A DNA stretch of 64,000 nt from Leeuwenhoekiella nanhaiensis (GCF_002744755.1 NZ_KZ319291.1:186001-250000); one strand, 5' to 3'. Positions 7,985-18,177 are shown, counted from the stretch's first letter. Numbers and translations: made by a program. Notes: generated by a model from the sequence alone, not told the origin.

Positions 7985-9880
7985 ATGAAAATGTATACTA
8001 CTAAAAATTTAATTAACTATTGCCTGGTGATTGTTTCTGTTTTGATGGTGACCTCTTGTGAGGAGTACCTTGATAAGGAACCTGAATCAATCATTTCAGA
8101 AGAAGAAGCTTTTAAAAACTTCAGAAACTTTCAGGGATTTACAGAAGAATTATACCACTGTATACCCGATTTTTCTAATGCTTACTGGACCAATTCCTGG
8201 AACTGGGGAGATGATGAGATCACTTCCGCAGATATGAACTTCCACGTCATTCATAAGTTTGACGATGGTAATTTTTGGGGCTGGCAAAGTGAGTATGACG
8301 GCTGGGGTGCATCCTGGTTAAATCAGGCTGATGCTTCAAGAAATGACGACCGGTTCCAAAAGGATTTATGGAGAAACGGCTGGTATGGTTTGCGTAAGGT
8401 AAATTTAGGATTAGAGAATCTTGATCTACTGGTAGATGCAACACCGGAAGAACGTGATTTTATAAAAGGACAACTCTTATTTTTTAGAGGATGGTTCCAT
8501 TTTCAATTGATCCAATATTTTGGAGGTCTTCCTTACATAGATTATGTACTTCCCAGTGATGAACCTTTACGCTTACCGCGCTTAAGTTACCACGAGTGTG
8601 CCGATCGAGCAGCTGCAGATCTAAGAGAGGCTGCAAATCTTTTACCGGTGAACTGGGACGGTACGCAGCCTGGTGCTGCAACCAGTGGTAAGAATGATTT
8701 AAGAATCAATAAAATAATGGCCTTAGGCTATTTGGGTAAAAATTACCTGTGGGCAGCTAGTCCCTTGATGAATTTAGAATCAACAGGTTCTCGTGAATAC
8801 AACTCAGATTATGCAAGGAAAGCAGCAGATGCCTTCGGAGAACTCCTTACCTTGGTAGAGAATGGTGATACGCCTTACTCTCTACTTCCTTTTGAAGATT
8901 ATAGCAATAATTTTTACACTACCGGTCAGGGATGGAGAATTCCTGGAGGAACCGAAGCTATTTTCAGAGGTCCTTATTTTGGGGCAAACGGTTCAAACTG
9001 GGGGACGAGTAAACAATACCAACCGGCAATCATTCAGGACGGTAGCAACTTTATGCCTACTGCAAATTATGTCAACTATTACGGTATGGCTAACGGGTTG
9101 CCTATTCCAGACATAACCAAGCCAGACGAGGTATCAGGTTATGATCCTGAATATCCATGGAGAGATCGCGACCCGAGATTTTATCACGACATCATTTACG
9201 ATGGGGTGCAGGTAGTGCAGGGTGCAATGCCGGCCGATGTAGAGCAGCATAGATATGCCAATTTATATACAGGTGGTAGTTATCGTGATGTAAGTACGGG
9301 TAGTCGCTCCGGGTTTTTGAACTATAAGTTTATACCCATTACTGCAAACAGATATGATGATGGCTTTAACTATGGTGCAAACTTAAACCTGCATTTACCC
9401 TGGATGCGTCTGGCCGATGTATACCTTATGTATGCAGAAGCAGCTGCTCAGGGTTATGGAAGCCCTACAGGGAAATCAGGAAATTTTTCAAAGAATGCCA
9501 CCGAAGCTATCAATACCGTGCGTGATCGTGCGGGAGTTGAAAGTCTTCAACTTGGAGTAGGGGCTGTACCGGCAGGACTTCAGGGCTTTATGAGTGAACT
9601 GCGCAGAGAGCGCGCAGTAGAACTTGCTTTTGAAGGACACCGTTTTAATGATCTTAGAAGATGGTTGCTTTTGATCGAAAAGCCGTATACGCTTAAAACA
9701 TCATTAGAGTTTGACCGTGCCGGTAATTTTGATACTGAAGATCCAACCGCAAACCGTGTGCTTAACCTAAGAGAAGAAGTAATTCTGGAACGTGACTACG
9801 CTATGAAGCATTACTGGCTTCCTCTTAAGAATTCAGATGTAAATATTTATCTGGAGTTTAGCCAAAACCCGGGTTGGTAA
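7985..9880 (+). CDS. xusB: SusD-like surface xylan-binding lipoprotein
   Basis: I place the start at the ATG at 7985, because it gives a clean lipoprotein signal (NYCLVIVSVLMVTSC, then EEYLDKEPES). An earlier in-frame start at 7907 would lie inside xusA. The mature protein of about 610 residues has the SusD pattern: LDKEPES at the N-terminus, LFFRGWFHFQLIQYFGGLPY in the TPR region, and the C-terminal RRERAVELAFEGHRFNDLRRW. It should sit on the cell surface and cap XusA to capture xylo-oligosaccharides. It is 11 nt from xusA and 46 nt from xusC. Confidence 0.9.
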   Translation: MKMYTTKNLINYCLVIVSVLMVTSCEEYLDKEPESIISEEEAFKNFRNFQGFTEELYHCIPDFSNAYWTNSWNWGDDEITSADMNFHVIHKFDDGNFWGWQSEYDGWGASWLNQADASRNDDRFQKDLWRNGWYGLRKVNLGLENLDLLVDATPEERDFIKGQLLFFRGWFHFQLIQYFGGLPYIDYVLPSDEPLRLPRLSYHECADRAAADLREAANLLPVNWDGTQPGAATSGKNDLRINKIMALGYLGKNYLWAASPLMNLESTGSREYNSDYARKAADAFGELLTLVENGDTPYSLLPFEDYSNNFYTTGQGWRIPGGTEAIFRGPYFGANGSNWGTSKQYQPAIIQDGSNFMPTANYVNYYGMANGLPIPDITKPDEVSGYDPEYPWRDRDPRFYHDIIYDGVQVVQGAMPADVEQHRYANLYTGGSYRDVSTGSRSGFLNYKFIPITANRYDDGFNYGANLNLHLPWMRLADVYLMYAEAAAQGYGSPTGKSGNFSKNATEAINTVRDRAGVESLQLGVGAVPAGLQGFMSELRRERAVELAFEGHRFNDLRRWLLLIEKPYTLKTSLEFDRAGNFDTEDPTANRVLNLREEVILERDYAMKHYWLPLKNSDVNIYLEFSQNPGW

Positions 9881-9926
9881 TTTCATAAGACCGCACTTTA
9901 ATTAAATAATCCAAACGAAACACTAA

Positions 9927-12900
9927 ATGAAATACTTACGAACAAAATTTGTCTTGTTTGCTTTAATTGCATTGACTTCGCTTAACCTAACCGCTCAGAG
10001 CGAGGAGCAAATTGTTGTTGAAGCCCGAATTTTGGATGAATCCGGCGATCCGGTTCAGGGCGCTATAGTTCAAAATAAGCAAGACGATGTTTTTACTATA
10101 ACTGATGAAACCGGCCAATTTACAATTTCGGTAAACCCGGGATCATTTCTCCAAATAACTGCGGAAGGTTTTAAATCTGTTTCAATCACTGCTGATGAGT
10201 ACCAGGAAGACCTGGTTCTTGTTAAAGGATCAAACAGTGAAGTTCAGATTGCATTCCAAAAGGTGGAAGAAGGTGAAATTGTTGCAGGAGGTACGTCATA
10301 TGTTAATCTTCCCGAAATACTGGAGAAGAATTATACAACCTATAGTTTGGATGGTTTAAATGCTTTTGTAGGAGGCTTCAACGGAGGCAATATCTGGGGA
10401 ATGGGTAATTACCTGGTTCTTGTAGATGGAGTGCCCCGAAGTCCCGGAAGCGCTTTGCCTGTAGAGATTGAGCAGGTTAGTTTTTTAAAGGGTGTTACCG
10501 CAGTGTCATTATACGGTAGCCGCGCGGCACAGGGAGTTATTCAGATTACGACCAAACATGGTGAAGTAGGCAAGCAGCAAATAAGTGCACGTGTAGATGC
10601 AGGTTTGTTTGTTCCGAAGCGTTACCCGCAGTATTTGGGTTCTGCAGAATATATGACCTATTATAACGAGGCAAGAACAAATGACGGTTTGAATCCTCTA
10701 TATTCAGAGGAAGAAATATTCAATCACGCATCAGGGAGTAACCCGTATAGGTATCCAAGCGTCAATTTTTATAGTGATGATTATTTAAAGCCGGTTTACG
10801 AGCGTTACGATGCTACTGTTGAAATTTCCGGCGGAAATGAAGCAGCACGCTATTATACCGATATAGGCTTTTTTAGAACCGGTAACCAAATTGATTTTGG
10901 TGAAGCCGTAAACAATAAAACGGAGCGCTTTAATGTACGGGGTAATGTAGACCTAAAACTAAATGACTGGATTTCTGCATCCTTAGGCGCAAACGCCATC
11001 TACTATAGCGGCAGAGGAGTTAATGCAAACTATTGGGGAGATGCAGCAACTGTGAGACCCAATCGCTTTGCACCCCTCATTCCTATAGACTTTATATCTG
11101 AAGGTAATGAGAGCACCAGAATACTGGCTCAAAACAGTTCAAATATTATAGATGACAGATTTTTGCTGGGGGGTTCTCAATTAGATCAAACCAATGCTTT
11201 CGCTTCTATTTATGCAGGGGGATATAATACGTTTACAAGCAGAGAATTTCAGTTTAATACCGCTATAGATGCAGATCTCAATCGTGCTTTAAAAGGATTG
11301 ACTTTCAATACGATGTTTGGTGTTGATTATTCAACTTCCTATAATCAATCGTATAATAATGAGTATTCCGTTTATGCGGCAGATTGGGTTAATGTAAATG
11401 GAGAAGATGAGATAGAACGTTTAGTACGATATGGTGAAGATGCCAGAACAGGTATTCAAAACATCAATAATAGTGCTTACCAACAAACGATTTCTTTTTC
11501 AAGCCAATTAAACTATGAAACAGAGTTGGCCGAAGATCATAATCTATCTGCAATGCTGGTGGCCGCGGGTTGGCAACAGACCATTTCGGGGCAGTACCAC
11601 CGCATTAGTAGTGCAAATTTAGGTTTACAGCTCGCGTACAATTACAAAAACAGATATTACGTATTGTTTAATGAAGCCGTTGTGCACTCTGCTCGTTTTG
11701 CCAAGGGCGAGCGCACAGGATATTCTCCTACGGCTACAATCGCGTGGAAAATTGGGCGTGAACCCTTCCTGGAAAATTCATCGGTTGTAAATGATTTAGA
11801 ACTTTCGGTTTCAGCGGGGGTGTTGAGTACTGATATGGGATTGCAAGCCAATCAATATTATGCTCATCAAAATATTTTTTCACAAACAGAAGGGGCCTGG
11901 TTTAGCTGGAGAGATGGAGCGCTTACACGATCAACAAATTCGTTGCAGGGAGGTAATCCTGATTTGACTTTCGCCAGAAGAAAGGAAATCAATGTAGAGC
12001 TAAAGGGGTCACTTTTCAATAATTCGATAAACTTTCAAACCGCATTTTTTGCTAACCGAATGAAAGGGAATATCATTCAGGCTTCGGTTTTATATCCTAA
12101 TTATTTTTCAACGTTTTTCCCTGCAAGTTCATTTATACCATATATCAACTACAATAACGATGATCGTATAGGTTTTGATTTTGACATTACCTATTCTAAA
12201 ACTATAGGTAGTATCGACTGGACGGTGGGATTAGCAGGTATTTATTACGATACCAAAGCAGCTCAACGGGCAGAATTATATGAAAACGATTATCAAAACC
12301 GAGAAGGTAAACCGCTCGATGCAATCTGGGGTCTGCAAAGCGATGGGTTTTTCAATTCAGAAGACGAAATCGCTAGTGCACCCAGTCAGTCTGCCCTGGG
12401 TAATGTAGCTCCCGGTGATATACGTTATGTAGATCAAAACGGTGACGGCATTATCAATAATGAAGACGAAGTTTATCTGGGCAAATGGGGTTGGAGCGGA
12501 GCACCACTTTCAGCCGGAATTCACTTAAGCGCTAAATGGAAGAATTTAACCTTCTTCGCCTTGGCTACCGGACAGACTGGTGCTCATGCTATGAAGAACA
12601 GTTCATACTTCTGGATAGATGGTGAAGATAAATATTCAACTGTGGTTAGAGACCGCTGGACACCAGAAACGGCTGATACGGCAACTTATCCCAGACTTAC
12701 CACTCAAAATGGAGAGAATAATTTTAGATCTTCAGATTTCTGGATGTATAGTACAGATCGTATAGATCTCGCTAAAGTTCAGGTGAGCTATGATATCCCT
12801 TCTAAAATACTGGGTAGCGATTCATTTCTGAGAAATTTAAACATTTATGTAAGCGGTGCAAACCTCTTTACATTCTCATCAGAGCGCGAGTTGATGGAGC

Positions 12901-12962
12901 TGAATATAGGAGGTGCTCCTCAAACGCGATTTTACAACCTTGGCCTCAAAGCGCTGTTTTAA
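9927..12962 (+). CDS. xusC: SusC-like TonB-dependent transporter, second of tandem pair
   Basis: This 1011-residue protein has a signal peptide ending LNLTAQ, a CarboxypepD_reg-like domain (VEARILDESGDPVQGAIV) at about 30-105, a plug with YLVLVDGVPRSPG and VSFLKGVTAVSLYGSRAAQGVIQITTK, and a beta-barrel. It differs from XusA in the TonB-box region: instead of EEVVVVGYG it has EVQIAFQKVEEGEIVAGG. That form is typical of a SusC subgroup I associate with the second SusC of xylan loci. Partner: the SusD-like protein encoded 10 nt downstream. Confidence 0.9.
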   Translation: MKYLRTKFVLFALIALTSLNLTAQSEEQIVVEARILDESGDPVQGAIVQNKQDDVFTITDETGQFTISVNPGSFLQITAEGFKSVSITADEYQEDLVLVKGSNSEVQIAFQKVEEGEIVAGGTSYVNLPEILEKNYTTYSLDGLNAFVGGFNGGNIWGMGNYLVLVDGVPRSPGSALPVEIEQVSFLKGVTAVSLYGSRAAQGVIQITTKHGEVGKQQISARVDAGLFVPKRYPQYLGSAEYMTYYNEARTNDGLNPLYSEEEIFNHASGSNPYRYPSVNFYSDDYLKPVYERYDATVEISGGNEAARYYTDIGFFRTGNQIDFGEAVNNKTERFNVRGNVDLKLNDWISASLGANAIYYSGRGVNANYWGDAATVRPNRFAPLIPIDFISEGNESTRILAQNSSNIIDDRFLLGGSQLDQTNAFASIYAGGYNTFTSREFQFNTAIDADLNRALKGLTFNTMFGVDYSTSYNQSYNNEYSVYAADWVNVNGEDEIERLVRYGEDARTGIQNINNSAYQQTISFSSQLNYETELAEDHNLSAMLVAAGWQQTISGQYHRISSANLGLQLAYNYKNRYYVLFNEAVVHSARFAKGERTGYSPTATIAWKIGREPFLENSSVVNDLELSVSAGVLSTDMGLQANQYYAHQNIFSQTEGAWFSWRDGALTRSTNSLQGGNPDLTFARRKEINVELKGSLFNNSINFQTAFFANRMKGNIIQASVLYPNYFSTFFPASSFIPYINYNNDDRIGFDFDITYSKTIGSIDWTVGLAGIYYDTKAAQRAELYENDYQNREGKPLDAIWGLQSDGFFNSEDEIASAPSQSALGNVAPGDIRYVDQNGDGIINNEDEVYLGKWGWSGAPLSAGIHLSAKWKNLTFFALATGQTGAHAMKNSSYFWIDGEDKYSTVVRDRWTPETADTATYPRLTTQNGENNFRSSDFWMYSTDRIDLAKVQVSYDIPSKILGSDSFLRNLNIYVSGANLFTFSSERELMELNIGGAPQTRFYNLGLKALF

Positions 12963-12972
12963 TTAATGCTAT

Positions 12973-14730
12973 ATGTATCAAAAAAATATGAATACTAAGA
13001 TTTTACTTTTTCTACTCGCTATTGTATCACTTACAGGTTGTGACGATCTATTTGAACCTGCAATTGAAAATAACCGGGATTTAGAAGACGCGTATAATGA
13101 CCCTACTTATGCTGAGGGATTATTACTCAATGGCTATTTACGAATCCCTACTTTAAACTGGTCATTTAACGACGTGGCTACTGATGATGCCGTTTCAAAT
13201 GATATTGAAAATGCGTATAGAAGAGCAGCTACAGGACAATGGGCTTCAAACTTTGACCCCTTTACCCAGTGGCAACGCTCCAGAGCAGCGATACAATATT
13301 TGAATATATTCCTTTCGGAAGCAGATAATGTAGAATGGGCTACAGACCCTAATATTAATGCCTTATACAACCGAAGATTAAAGGGAGAAGCATACGGCTT
13401 AAGAGGACTACATATGTATTACCTGTTACAATCGCACGCAGGTTTTGCAAATGGAGATTTGCTGGGTGTTCCTATCATTCTCGAACCGGAAACGCCTCAA
13501 TCTGATTTTAACCTTCCCAGAGCAACATTCAATGCGTGTATGACGCAGTTAATGAACGACCTTAATCAGGCAGATGAAATGTTAGCTTTAGATTATGAGG
13601 ATATAAGCGACCCCAGCTTATTACCCAACGGTATTACCAATACAAATGACTTTAACCGGGTTTTCGGTGAGCGTGGAAGACAACGGGTAAGTGGCAGAAT
13701 TGTAAAAGCTATAAAGGCTCAGGCTGCTCTTATGGCAGCTAGCCCGGCGTATAGTGATATAAGTGATGTCAACTGGGATATGGCCGCAAACTACGCCGGA
13801 GAGGTTCTCGCACTGAATGGAGGAATAAGCGGTATTGATGATAACGGTCATACCTGGTACACCAATATTTCAGAGATAGCAGATTTAGGCGGAGGAACAA
13901 ATCCGGAAGAAATTTTATGGAGAGGCGATGTGGGGAATAGCAATAACCTGGAGTCAGATCATTTTCCACCAACCCTAAATGGAGACGGAAGACTTAATCC
14001 TACTCAGAATCTGGTAGATGCTTTTCCTGCAGTAAATGGCTATCCTATTTCAGATCCTGCAAGTAATTATGATCCTAATGATCCCTATACGAATCGCGAT
14101 CCAAGATTACGTACCTATATTCTGGTAAATCGTGCAACCGCCGGTGTAAATGGTTCAACCATTATAACAGCTGCAGATGGAACTACCAACGATGCCCTGA
14201 ATGCCGAAGCTACCTCAACGCGTACGGGATATTATATGAGAAAACTATTAAGACAGGATGTTAACCTGAACACAGCAACAACTACACAGCAGTTACACTA
14301 CAAACCACGTATCAGGTATACCGAACTTTATCTGATCTATGCTGAAGCCGCAAATGAGGCCTGGGGACCTACCGGTACCGGATCCTTTGGTTTTTCGGCT
14401 TATGATGTGATTGCAGCTCTACGTGAACGCGCCGGGATTACACAACCTGATGCGTATTTAGAATCTATACGTGGAGATAAAAACGCGATGCGCACATTGA
14501 TCCGCAATGAGCGTCGCCTGGAGCTTTGCTTTGAAGGCTTCCGCTTTTGGGATTTACGTCGCTGGGGACTCAATCTTACCGAAACTGCCGATGGCGTATC
14601 AATAGTAAATGGTGTTCACAACAGAATCGAAGTGGAAGAACGCGAGTATCAGGATTATATGCAATATGGACCTGTGCCTTACAATGAGACCTTAAAATTT
14701 GATGCACTTGAACAAAACCGGGGTTGGTAG
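12973..14730 (+). CDS. xusD: SusD-like surface lipoprotein, second of tandem pair
   Basis: The protein is a lipoprotein: KILLFLLAIVSLTGC with Cys as lipid anchor. Either the ATG at 12973 or the one at 12988 could be used, and the later one gives the more compact signal peptide. SusD features are EAYGLRGLHMYYLLQSHAG, RYTELYLIYAEAANEAWG and the C-terminal RNERRLELCFEGFRFWDLRRW, with NRGW at the end. It would pair with XusC in surface glycan capture. Length (about 580 residues) is normal for the family. Confidence 0.9.
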   Translation: MYQKNMNTKILLFLLAIVSLTGCDDLFEPAIENNRDLEDAYNDPTYAEGLLLNGYLRIPTLNWSFNDVATDDAVSNDIENAYRRAATGQWASNFDPFTQWQRSRAAIQYLNIFLSEADNVEWATDPNINALYNRRLKGEAYGLRGLHMYYLLQSHAGFANGDLLGVPIILEPETPQSDFNLPRATFNACMTQLMNDLNQADEMLALDYEDISDPSLLPNGITNTNDFNRVFGERGRQRVSGRIVKAIKAQAALMAASPAYSDISDVNWDMAANYAGEVLALNGGISGIDDNGHTWYTNISEIADLGGGTNPEEILWRGDVGNSNNLESDHFPPTLNGDGRLNPTQNLVDAFPAVNGYPISDPASNYDPNDPYTNRDPRLRTYILVNRATAGVNGSTIITAADGTTNDALNAEATSTRTGYYMRKLLRQDVNLNTATTTQQLHYKPRIRYTELYLIYAEAANEAWGPTGTGSFGFSAYDVIAALRERAGITQPDAYLESIRGDKNAMRTLIRNERRLELCFEGFRFWDLRRWGLNLTETADGVSIVNGVHNRIEVEEREYQDYMQYGPVPYNETLKFDALEQNRGW

Positions 14731-14754
14731 AACTCAATTTAAATACTTAATGAG

Positions 14755-15795
14755 ATGACAATGAAAAAAAATATTTATATAACGCTTTTACTTCTTATCA
14801 CCCTTTTCAGTTCTTGTGAAAACGGAGAATGGGATTTCCCTGACTACGAGTATCAGGTTGTCTATTTTGCCTATCAATATCCCGTGAGAACAATCACTTT
14901 AGGCGAGGATATATTTGATACTACTTTAGATAATGAGGGTAAATGTATGATTATGGCCACTCTGGGTGGTCTGTACGAGAATGAGTCGAACGTAACTGTA
15001 GACTTTCAGGTAGATAATTCTATGGTAGATGGTTTTGTATTTGAAGGCTCGGGAGATCCTGTACTGGCGCTTCCTTCAACTCATTATTCCTTGGCTGATG
15101 ATCAAATTGTAATTCCAAACGGTGAAATTGCAGGAGGTGTCGAAGTTCAGTTAACAGAGGCTTTCTTCGCAGACCCTAAATCTTTAGGGAGAAATTACGT
15201 GATCCCCTTACGTATGACTAATGCTACCGTTGTAGATACCATTTTATCTGGAGACCCTCAGGTAGCTAATCCTCGCAGAGGGGTAGGTACAGACTGGGCT
15301 ACACAACCCAAGGATTTCATTTTTTATGCGGTAAAATACATCAATCCTTATGAGGCATTTTATCTGCGTAGAGGTGAAGATGTGATCGTGGGCAAAAATG
15401 GTAACACAGATTTAAATGAGACCATTACCCGTCAGGAGCAGTATGTTAAGGATGATGAGGTGGTGAAATTAACTTCAACAGGCAGGCGACAGGTACGATT
15501 TCCTTTATCCTTACAAGACGGGGGAGGTGTTGATCGTAACATCGTACTGCTGGTTACTATTGACGATGAGGGGAATGCTACGGTTAGCTCATCAGAACCC
15601 GATGTATATACAGCAACAGGAAGTGGTTCCTTCGTAAAAGATGGTGAAAAAAATAGTTGGGGTAGTCAGGACCGTGACGCTCTGTATTTAAACTACGAAT
15701 TAGACCTCGACGATGTGCGTGTGACTTCAACAGATACACTTGTGGTTAGAAATCGCGGTGTGACTATAGAAACTTTTACTCCAATTTTAGAATAG
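14755..15795 (+). CDS. xusE: Surface glycan-binding lipoprotein candidate, DUF1735/DUF4361-like
   Basis: The protein has a lipoprotein signal (ITLLLLITLFSSC); the ATG at 14755 or the one at 14761 may be the start. The mature part looks like two beta domains: an N-terminal DUF1735-like Ig fold (VVYFAYQYPVRTITLGED) and a C-terminal DUF4361-like domain with repeated beta strands to residue 346. No catalytic motif is visible. The position after two SusC/SusD pairs and before GH10 equals xusE of known xylan loci, which encodes a surface xylan-binding protein. Function is inferred from this synteny. Confidence 0.8.
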   Translation: MTMKKNIYITLLLLITLFSSCENGEWDFPDYEYQVVYFAYQYPVRTITLGEDIFDTTLDNEGKCMIMATLGGLYENESNVTVDFQVDNSMVDGFVFEGSGDPVLALPSTHYSLADDQIVIPNGEIAGGVEVQLTEAFFADPKSLGRNYVIPLRMTNATVVDTILSGDPQVANPRRGVGTDWATQPKDFIFYAVKYINPYEAFYLRRGEDVIVGKNGNTDLNETITRQEQYVKDDEVVKLTSTGRRQVRFPLSLQDGGGVDRNIVLLVTIDDEGNATVSSSEPDVYTATGSGSFVKDGEKNSWGSQDRDALYLNYELDLDDVRVTSTDTLVVRNRGVTIETFTPILE

Positions 15796-15824
15796 CATCT
15801 TTTGATTTTAAAAAAATACGAATT

Positions 15825-17996
15825 ATGAAAAGTATAAATTTAAAAGTGATTCCTGCGGCTGTTTTGGCACTTTGCTTGGGCAGTTGCGCCGAAATGGAAA
15901 TGCCTGAGTATACTGTCGAAAAGCCTCTTAGTATAGAGAATCAGGAAGAAATAGATGGTTTACAGAACCTCAAGACCTATGTAGCTAATCCTAATTTCAA
16001 ACTAGGAGCGGGTGTAAGCCTGGGCTCGTACAATAATCTTGGGGCTATGTACATGCTGGCTAATACCAATTTTCAGGAAGTTACCGCCGGTTATGCGATG
16101 AAGCACGGTGCGGTAGTTCAGAATGATGGGAGCCTAAGTCTTGACGCTGTTTCTCAATTTGTGGAGAATACAGCAAAGAATGAAGTTTCTATATATGGGC
16201 ATACATTGGCATGGCATGCCAATCAAAATGCCACTTTTTTAAACAGCACTATTGCTCCTACTATTATACCGGCCTCATCTGCACCCACCTGGGAGTCAGT
16301 ATTAGATCTGGACTTTGAGACCGATGATGCATCGGGTTATGAGAGTAATGGAGCAAATGCAGTACTTTCTTTTACCGCAGACGGCGAAGGCGCAGAGGCA
16401 ACAGGCCGGGCACTCAAGGTTACCAACCCTGCTGTGCAAACTGATGACTGGAGGTCTCAGTTATTTGTAACCTTCTCTGAAGTAACAGAAGTTGGTCAGG
16501 TCTATAAACTGGAAATGGATGTAAAGGCAGATACTAATGCCAGTATGGCCACGCAGGCTCAAACGAGTCCCGGAGGTTACAAACATTGGAATTTCTTTGG
16601 AGCAATCTCTGCTGAAACTGAATGGAAGCATATTTCAGTAGAAGTTACCATTGCAGAAAATACTTCGGGGTGTACGACAATTGCATTCAATCTGGGTAAT
16701 ACAGCAACAAGCTATTATTTTGATAATGTTGAAGTTTTCAAATTTAATGAAAATGGCGCAGGTCCAGATTGGGAAGATTTACTGGAGCAATCTTTTGAGA
16801 CTGATGCAACGACAGGATATCAAAGTAATGGAGCTAATGCTGTGCTGGGGTACACTGCTGATGGAGCAGGTGCTAATAATACCGGTAGAGCACTTACAGT
16901 TACCAATCCTGCTAAACAAACCAATGACTGGCAATCTCAATTATTTGTGACTTTTCCAAAAACCACTGCAGTGGGAGAGAAGTATAAATTGGAAATGGAT
17001 GTGAAGGCAGATACCAATGCCAGTATGGCCACGCAGGCTCAGACCAGTCCTGGCGGTTATAAACATTGGAATTTCTTTGGAACAATTGCTGCCGAGACCG
17101 AATGGAAACATATCGCCGTTGAGGTAACCATCGCAGACAATACTTCAGGATGTAATACGATCGCTTTCAATTTAGGTAATACAGCAACGACCTACTATTT
17201 TGATAATGTGGTGGTAAGCTGGTTCAATGAAGAAGCGGGTCAGGATATTGTTATTGAGAAAACTCCCGAAGAGAAAAGAGATACGCTCACCTTCCATCTT
17301 AATAAATGGATATCGGGTATTATGGAGGTTTCCAAGTCTAATACACGTGCGTGGGATGTGGTTAACGAACCTATGGATGATGGTAATCCTTATGAGCTTA
17401 AAACCGGAATAGGCAAAACCGATAAGGCTGCAGACGAATTTTACTGGCAGGATTATCTGGGGAAAGATTATGCAGTACAGGCGTTTAAAATGGCTGAAAT
17501 GTATGGCAATCCAGATGACATTTTATTTATAAATGATTACAATCTGGAATACAATCTGGACAAGTGTAAAGGGATTATTGAATATGTGAAGTATATAGAG
17601 GAACAGGGAGCCCGTGTTGACGGTATAGGAACCCAAATGCACATTAGCCTAGACTCAAATAAAGAAAATATTACCGAAATGTTCAAACTACTGGCAGCGA
17701 CCGGTAAAATGATAAAAATTTCTGAATTGGATATTGGCGTTGGTGTTCAAACTACAGATGCTACCGAAGAATTGTATCTGGCTCAGGAGGAAATGTACAA
17801 ATTTGTATTAGATCAATACTTTACCCTTATTCCTCAGGCGCAGCAATATGGCATTACAATTTGGAGTCCTACAGACAGCCCGGAAAATTCTTCCTGGAGA
17901 GCCGGTGAACCCATAGGTCTCTGGACGCAGGGTCTGACCCGTAAACCTGCCTATAGAGGTGTGGTTGAAGGACTCGGAGGAAACGTTATGAATTAG
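15825..17996 (+). CDS. GH10 endo-1,4-beta-xylanase with two CBMs inserted in the catalytic domain
   Basis: The 723-residue lipoprotein (ALCLGSC anchor) begins as GH10 (FKLGAGVSLGSYN...; YGHTLAWHANQN near residue 130), is then interrupted by two carbohydrate-binding modules of the CBM4/22 type at about residues 160-310 and 320-470, and resumes GH10 at TFHLNKWISGIMEV. The acid/base Glu515 is in WDVVNEPM and the nucleophile Glu634 in ISELDIG. The split GH10 with inserted CBMs is known from Prevotella Xyn10C and Bacteroides Xyn10A. It should cut xylan at the cell surface and feed the two SusC/SusD transporters. The two CBMs are nearly identical in places (see repeat entries). Confidence 0.93.
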   Translation: MKSINLKVIPAAVLALCLGSCAEMEMPEYTVEKPLSIENQEEIDGLQNLKTYVANPNFKLGAGVSLGSYNNLGAMYMLANTNFQEVTAGYAMKHGAVVQNDGSLSLDAVSQFVENTAKNEVSIYGHTLAWHANQNATFLNSTIAPTIIPASSAPTWESVLDLDFETDDASGYESNGANAVLSFTADGEGAEATGRALKVTNPAVQTDDWRSQLFVTFSEVTEVGQVYKLEMDVKADTNASMATQAQTSPGGYKHWNFFGAISAETEWKHISVEVTIAENTSGCTTIAFNLGNTATSYYFDNVEVFKFNENGAGPDWEDLLEQSFETDATTGYQSNGANAVLGYTADGAGANNTGRALTVTNPAKQTNDWQSQLFVTFPKTTAVGEKYKLEMDVKADTNASMATQAQTSPGGYKHWNFFGTIAAETEWKHIAVEVTIADNTSGCNTIAFNLGNTATTYYFDNVVVSWFNEEAGQDIVIEKTPEEKRDTLTFHLNKWISGIMEVSKSNTRAWDVVNEPMDDGNPYELKTGIGKTDKAADEFYWQDYLGKDYAVQAFKMAEMYGNPDDILFINDYNLEYNLDKCKGIIEYVKYIEEQGARVDGIGTQMHISLDSNKENITEMFKLLAATGKMIKISELDIGVGVQTTDATEELYLAQEEMYKFVLDQYFTLIPQAQQYGITIWSPTDSPENSSWRAGEPIGLWTQGLTRKPAYRGVVEGLGGNVMN
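16500..16605 (+). repeat. CBM repeat copy 1 within the GH10 gene
   Basis: The stretch coding for YKLEMDVKADTNASMATQAQ and the following GGYKHWNFFG segment recurs 480 bp downstream (16980-17085) with only a few synonymous or conservative changes. The period of exactly 160 codons shows an in-frame tandem duplication of one module. Confidence 0.85.
16980..17085 (+). repeat. CBM repeat copy 2 within the GH10 gene
   Basis: This is the second copy of the 160-codon module, 480 bp after copy 1. Several runs of 18-20 identical bases are shared, for example around GCCAGTATGGCCACGCAGGC. Similarity is lower at the edges of the modules, so the central strands are the best conserved or the most recently homogenised. 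Confidence 0.85.
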
Positions 17997-18012
17997 TTGG
18001 TTTTTTAAGAGT

Positions 18013-18050
18013 CAAACCCCAATGTGCCTGTACACATTGGGGTTTGTTTT
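18013..18050 (+). terminator. Strong terminator after the xusABCDE-GH10 operon
   Basis: A perfect 14-bp stem, CAAACCCCAATGTG (18013-18026) with CACATTGGGGTTTG (18033-18046) and loop CCTGTA, is followed by T residues. It closes the first xylan operon, so the second xylanase needs its own promoter, which is visible at 18174-18202. Confidence 0.9.
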
Positions 18051-18165
18051 TAAAATCGCCTTACACGATTCGACTTAAATACATCCTAATTATCTACCGG
18101 TAATGAAGGGTTTCCCTGAAACTAGTAATCGAGCAAAAATTATTTTGGGATCATAGTAGAACAAC

Positions 18166-18177
18166 GCAATCGATTGC
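18166..18177. promoter_or_regulatory. LacI-type operator GCAATCGATTGC
   Basis: A perfect 12-bp palindrome with the central CG typical of LacI-family operators. The same 10-bp core CAATCGATTG occurs twice in front of the GH67 operon next to the lacI-type gene at 35000-36037. Here the operator covers the TTG of the -33 element (18174-18176), so a bound repressor would block RNA polymerase. Confidence 0.7.
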
